Positions 5,414-7,830 of a DNA stretch of 7,830 nt are shown piece by piece. Source of the stretch: JASFEQ01 sp050122535 (lineage in GTDB: Bacteria > Desulfobacterota > DSM-4660 > Desulfatiglandales > HGW-15). The DNA is taken from contig JASFIT010000218.1 of assembly GCA_050122535.1 (NCBI GenBank), forward strand, positions 1 to 7,830. Direction: 5' to 3'. A program made the position numbers and the translations under genes. The notes under the pieces are model-generated. The model was given only the letters and a program-made list of their open reading frames with translations. It searched no databases and was not told the origin of the DNA. The first letter of the stretch is position 1, and each line of letters begins with the position of its first letter.

Positions 5414-5585
5414 CCCTATGAAATGCTTGCCCTGTTGAATGCCTGCCCTGTTGAATTTTTACCCCGTGAAATCCGCCGCAGGCGGCCATTTCACTGGGGC
5501 CGCTTCGCGGACCCCCCTCTGGGGGATTCAACCGGGGCAAAGCCTATTCAACTGCGGCGCAGACTATTCCAACGAGGGACGACCT
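5414..5585. repeat. Four-direct/four-inverted motif array with central hairpins
   Basis: An 11-bp motif (CCCTATGAAAT, CCCTGTTGAAT twice, CCCCGTGAAAT) starts at 5414, 5430, 5446 and 5462, exactly 16 bp apart. Inverted versions follow: ATTTCACTGGGG at 5488, then ATTCAACCGGGG, ATTCAACTGCGG and ATTCCAACGAGGG at 5526, 5546 and 5566, exactly 20 bp apart. The centre holds three perfect hairpins: CCGCC/GGCGG (5473-5485), CCGC/GCGG (5500-5510) and CCCCC/GGGGG (5513-5525). No gene lies within. It sits directly downstream of the LURP-one-like gene. Confidence 0.75.
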
Positions 5586-5616
5586 CTTGTTATGACTATT
5601 AACAAATAACGATCAA

Positions 5617-6204
5617 CTATTCCTTTAGAACCATGTCTATGCACATGACAGCAGCAAGAATCAATTGGCGAACCACATCATCTTCTGGGACAGATTCGGA
5701 TATTTCCAGCACGTAGTTATCCGCACTCGTAAACAATTCTTTGCCCATGCCCGCCCACTTCTTTGTGACGTGAGCATATTCGGTCCCGTTGTTAACGAAC
5801 CTGAAATCCCAACCTGTCCATTTGCCATTCAATTGACAAATGGGCTCATCGTCGGCATCAAGCACATTGAAAGCTCCGCCTATGGAAAAGAGTTTCTGCT
5901 TGAAGCCTCCTATGGGTTGATCATGCTCATCCAGGACGCTGACCTTTGATAAGAGCAGGGAAACACCTCTGTTGACACGAACGACCTGTCGACCATCTGG
6001 CGTTCTTATCTGAATATCAAAAGGAGTCATGCGCTTATAATCCGTAAACCTGAAGATTTTTGTTAGGAATCCCAGTTTATCTTCACGGCACTCCATGACA
6101 ATTTCGCCTGTTTGAGGGTCATAGATGTCATAGTTGTTTGCGGCCTTAAACATCCCTACATGCTCTTTGACAAGGAACACATTTCTTTTCAACAATTCGT
6201 GCAT
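5617..6204 (-). CDS. LURP-one/YxjI-like (tubby-fold, DUF567) protein
   Basis: This 195-aa protein resembles the LURP-one-related/YxjI family, which has a tubby-like beta-barrel around a C-terminal helix and is related in fold to phospholipid scramblases. Bacterial members have no settled biochemical role. Visible hallmarks are YDIYDPQTGEIVMECRE (about 25-41), repeated strand-turn units VLDEHDQPIGGFKQK (90-104) and VLDADDEPICQLNGKW (114-129), YAHVTKKWAG (143-152), TSADNYVLEI (159-168), and a hydrophobic terminal helix VRQLILAAVMCIDMVL (178-193). Length is typical for a single-domain member. The start chosen is ATG 6204, with GGAGG at plus 6210-6214 and 5 nt spacing. An in-frame ATG 12 codons upstream (6240) has no comparable site. 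There is no signal peptide. Promoter copy C drives it through a leader of about 200 nt, so it shares control with the small basic protein gene. The plus-strand frame 5665-5949 is a shadow. Confidence 0.85.
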   Translation of the reverse strand: MHELLKRNVFLVKEHVGMFKAANNYDIYDPQTGEIVMECREDKLGFLTKIFRFTDYKRMTPFDIQIRTPDGRQVVRVNRGVSLLLSKVSVLDEHDQPIGGFKQKLFSIGGAFNVLDADDEPICQLNGKWTGWDFRFVNNGTEYAHVTKKWAGMGKELFTSADNYVLEISESVPEDDVVRQLILAAVMCIDMVLKE

Positions 6205-6243
6205 AATTTCCTCCTTTGTATTTGGCTCTACCCCTGGCATCGA

Positions 6244-6261
6244 GTTAGGCTTTTGCCTAAC
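6244..6261 (-). promoter_or_regulatory. Perfect hairpin in the leader of the LURP-one-like gene
   Basis: GTTAGGC (6244-6250) and GCCTAAC (6255-6261) pair perfectly around a 4-nt loop, about 40-57 nt upstream of ATG 6204. There is no T-run, so it is not an obvious terminator. A role in leader RNA stability or attenuation is only inferred. Confidence 0.4.
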
Positions 6262-6399
6262 CCACAGCTTCGGACGGAGAAAGGGGAGGCCTTAAAATAA
6301 ATTAAGATTTTTGAATCTCTAGAAGAGTTTGCTCCCAACAGAATGGAAACCTTCTGTCAGAACAAAGGTCTTGGCGTGCATCACCATGAGGATAATAAT

Positions 6400-6462
6400 G
6401 AAGAAGAGATGTGTATATGATAGGATAGAACTACAGAAAAGTCAAGTATTTTAAAGTACTTC
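6400..6462 (-). promoter_or_regulatory. Promoter-operator copy C, driving the LURP-one-like gene
   Basis: The minus strand has TTGACT (plus 6440-6445), a 17-nt spacer and TATCAT (plus 6417-6422). The palindrome CAAGTATTTTAAAGTACTTC spans 6443-6462; its inner 18 bp (AAGTATTTTAAAGTACTT) are symmetric except for one pair. The plus-strand GAAGAAGAGATGTGTATATG downstream of the -10 matches copies A and B. Predicted transcription start is near 6410. Confidence 0.75.
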
Positions 6463-6640
6463 CATGAAACCTGGCGGCCAATGGCCCACTAATTTAAAGC
6501 TATGCAGCTCTTGTATACAGTGCGACGATAAGAACGACTTTTACCGATTTCAGCCTAAGGCTGTTTTCGGGAATGAAAATTGATGGATGCTGTTCTTGTT
6601 TTGCCCTAAGCTCTTTGCCACGTGCTCCACGCTTTGTAAG

Positions 6641-6673
6641 GTTATTTACTTATTTACGGACGTCCCCCTTTTC
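6641..6673. repeat. Dispersed GGACGTCCCCC repeat, best copy
   Basis: GTTATTTACTTATTTAC is followed by GGACGTCCCCCTTTTC. This is the fullest copy of the family at 1159-1191, 1690-1721 and 2095-2136. Upstream, from 6463 to 6640, I see no gene; CAGCC/GGCTG (6551-6555/6559-6563) followed by TTTT is a small terminator-like hairpin on the plus strand but follows no gene. Confidence 0.5.
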
Positions 6674-6677
6674 TTTC

Positions 6678-6972
6678 TTCAGGCGCCCGTCCTCTCCATC
6701 CTCCGTAGCGGTGCTACTGCGGAGGACGGGCGTAGCAGGGCTACTGCGGGGGATGGAAAGTCGGCTGTTTTCTGTTCTCTGTCCTCCGTCCTCCTTGCCG
6801 CGCCGTAGTCTTCTGTGGTCCGTCATCCGTCCCCCTTTTCACGCCGTAGCCTCGGCGACGGCGGCTGCTCTTACCTCTGCCCTGTCTTCTGTCATCCCTG
6901 CCCTCCGTAGTCTTGACGTAGGAGGGTGTCTACTGTCCTCCTTGGCCCGCCATAGCCTTTCGGCGAAGGCGG
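6678..6972. repeat. Intergenic hairpin-repeat patch 3
   Basis: This is the largest patch. Perfect or near-perfect stems are TCCTCCG/CGGAGGA (6699-6705/6720-6726), GTAGC/GCTAC (6732-6736/6740-6744), CGCCG/CGGCG (6842-6846/6859-6863), CCCTCC/GGAGGG (6901-6906/6921-6926) and CCGCC/GGCGG (6947-6951/6968-6972), separated by period-7 GTCCTCC-like tracts. Block 6788-6815 duplicates 3731-3758 but lacks the right hairpin arm. The open plus frames at 6573-7040 and 6587-6808 encode low-complexity Ser/Arg/Leu-rich products typical of such DNA and are not called. Confidence 0.75.
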
Positions 6973-7083
6973 CTGGCCCTGGCGTCCCCCCCTCCCTCTC
7001 GTCTTCCAATTCATTTGACTCCGTCGGTTTGATCGAATAGAAAAAAGCCTATTGACAACTTTGCGGCAACGGCGGAGACGAAA

Positions 7084-7830
7084 ATCATTTCCTCATTTTT
7101 CAAAGATAGACTTTTCTATGGTTGGGTGGTCATAGGGGCCGGCCTTATGATTGCTGTGATCGGTATTGGCACACGCTATTCCTTTGGCGTGTTCTTAAAA
7201 TCCGTAGAAGGCGAGTTTGGTATAAGCCGGGGAGCAACTTCCGGTATTTTTTCCGTTTACATGCTGCTGTGCAGTTTGCTCACCGTTATTGGGGGCTGGG
7301 CTTTGGACAAATACGGACCGAGGAAAATTGCCTTTCTAATGGGCTCGTTTACAGGTCTCAGCCTGGTTCTAACGAGCCAGGCCAACGCTGTATGGCAATT
7401 GTTTATAACTTACGGTTTGCTCCTATCGCTAGGGACAGCCCCTATATATACGGTTGTAAACTCTACAACGTCTAGGTGGTTTGATAAAAAACGAGGTTTT
7501 GCTGTGGGCATTACTTCTTCAGGAGGGGGATTGGGGATCATCGTTCTTGCACCATTCGCCACATACCTCATTTCTGTCTTTGGTTGGCGTATAGCGTTTG
7601 TATTGCTGGGGCTCATTGCATGGATCATTATGGTTTCGATGTCTCTGCTGTTAATAAAAGACCCGAGTGATATTGGACTTTCGCCCGATGGCGTGAGATC
7701 AAAGCCAGTTCAAACAGCTTCACAAATGAAGGAGAGTGTAGCCCAGCCTATTGCCTATTCAGTGGTTCAGGCATTCAGAACAAGCCAGTTCTGGCTTTTA
7801 GGGTTCACCTGGATCTTCCTATCTCTATGT
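7084..7830 (+). CDS. MFS transporter, MCT/oxalate-formate antiporter-like, 5' start non-canonical, 3' truncated by window end
   Basis: This is an inner-membrane secondary carrier, probably for a mono- or dicarboxylate; the substrate is unknown. The visible 249 residues cover about TM1 to the start of TM7. Hallmarks are FYGWVVIGAG (11-20), RYSFGVFLKSVEGEFGISRG (31-50) and motif A as GGWALDKYGPRK (70-81, with D75), followed by further helices. The post-TM6 loop DPSDIGLSPDG (193-203) is characteristic of MCT/OFA-type MFS proteins. The frame is open from a TGA at about 7028 but contains no ATG, GTG or TTG before a GTG at 7126, which would delete the conserved FYGW. GGAG at 7074-7077 is 6 nt from ATC 7084 and 9 nt from ATT 7087, so one of these may initiate; otherwise there is an error or decay. 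The gene continues beyond the window. The frames at 7122-7475 (+) and 7410-7628 (-) are shadows. Confidence 0.88.
   Translation, partial: MISSFFKDRLFYGWVVIGAGLMIAVIGIGTRYSFGVFLKSVEGEFGISRGATSGIFSVYMLLCSLLTVIGGWALDKYGPRKIAFLMGSFTGLSLVLTSQANAVWQLFITYGLLLSLGTAPIYTVVNSTTSRWFDKKRGFAVGITSSGGGLGIIVLAPFATYLISVFGWRIAFVLLGLIAWIIMVSMSLLLIKDPSDIGLSPDGVRSKPVQTASQMKESVAQPIAYSVVQAFRTSQFWLLGFTWIFLSLC

Noticed and set aside
5239..5421. 60-codon plus-strand frame
   Set aside because: It crosses interspersed palindromes with no ribosome site or domain.
104..6985. CRISPR array as an explanation of the repeats
   Set aside because: Units are palindromic or period-7/16/20, with no uniform 28-37-bp repeats separated by unique spacers and no cas genes.
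6573..7040. 155-codon plus-strand frame
   Set aside because: It is a low-complexity Ser/Arg/Pro/Leu product of repeat DNA without a ribosome site.

Overview
This looks like a slow-growing, repeat-rich bacterial chromosome, most likely a Desulfobacterota (deltaproteobacterial) sulfate reducer or syntroph. That is inferred from a soluble dicluster ferredoxin/CCG-domain (HdrB/GlpC-like) protein, an MCT/OFA-type MFS carrier, a small lysine-rich MGDKGK protein, and intergenic GC-rich hairpin repeats of a kind I associate with that group. No rRNA, tRNA, CRISPR array, transposase or phage gene is visible. Only about 60% of the window is convincingly coding.

Layout. 1-398: a minus-strand promoter pointing out of the window, then a repeat patch. 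399-722 (+): unknown 107-aa protein. 763-1095, 1253-1558 and 1699-1845 (all -): an unknown soluble protein, a three-helix membrane protein with a non-standard start, and a 48-aa very basic protein, the last under a strong promoter at about 2001-2063. 2165-3163 (-): Fe-S oxidoreductase subunit. 3164-3796: no convincing gene, repeats. 3797-4441 and 4528-5142 (both -): two exported proteins, probably one transcript, separated by a foldable 78-nt element. 5143-5616: no gene, an elaborate palindromic array. 5617-6204 (-): LURP-one/YxjI-like protein with its promoter at about 6400-6462. 6463-7083: no gene, repeats. 7084-7830 (+): N-terminal half of an MFS carrier that lacks an ATG/GTG/TTG start and runs off the window.

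The most interesting signal is a set of three near-identical minus-strand promoters (around 21-83, 2001-2063 and 6400-6462). Each has TTGACT, exactly 17 nt, TATCAT, and a 20-bp imperfect palindrome running into the -35 box. Two of them lead to the small basic protein and the LURP-one-like protein through long 5' leaders, which suggests a shared, uncharacterised regulon. The second signal is a set of structured repeat families: hairpins whose arms covary, and a four-direct/four-inverted array of an 11-bp motif at 5414-5585.
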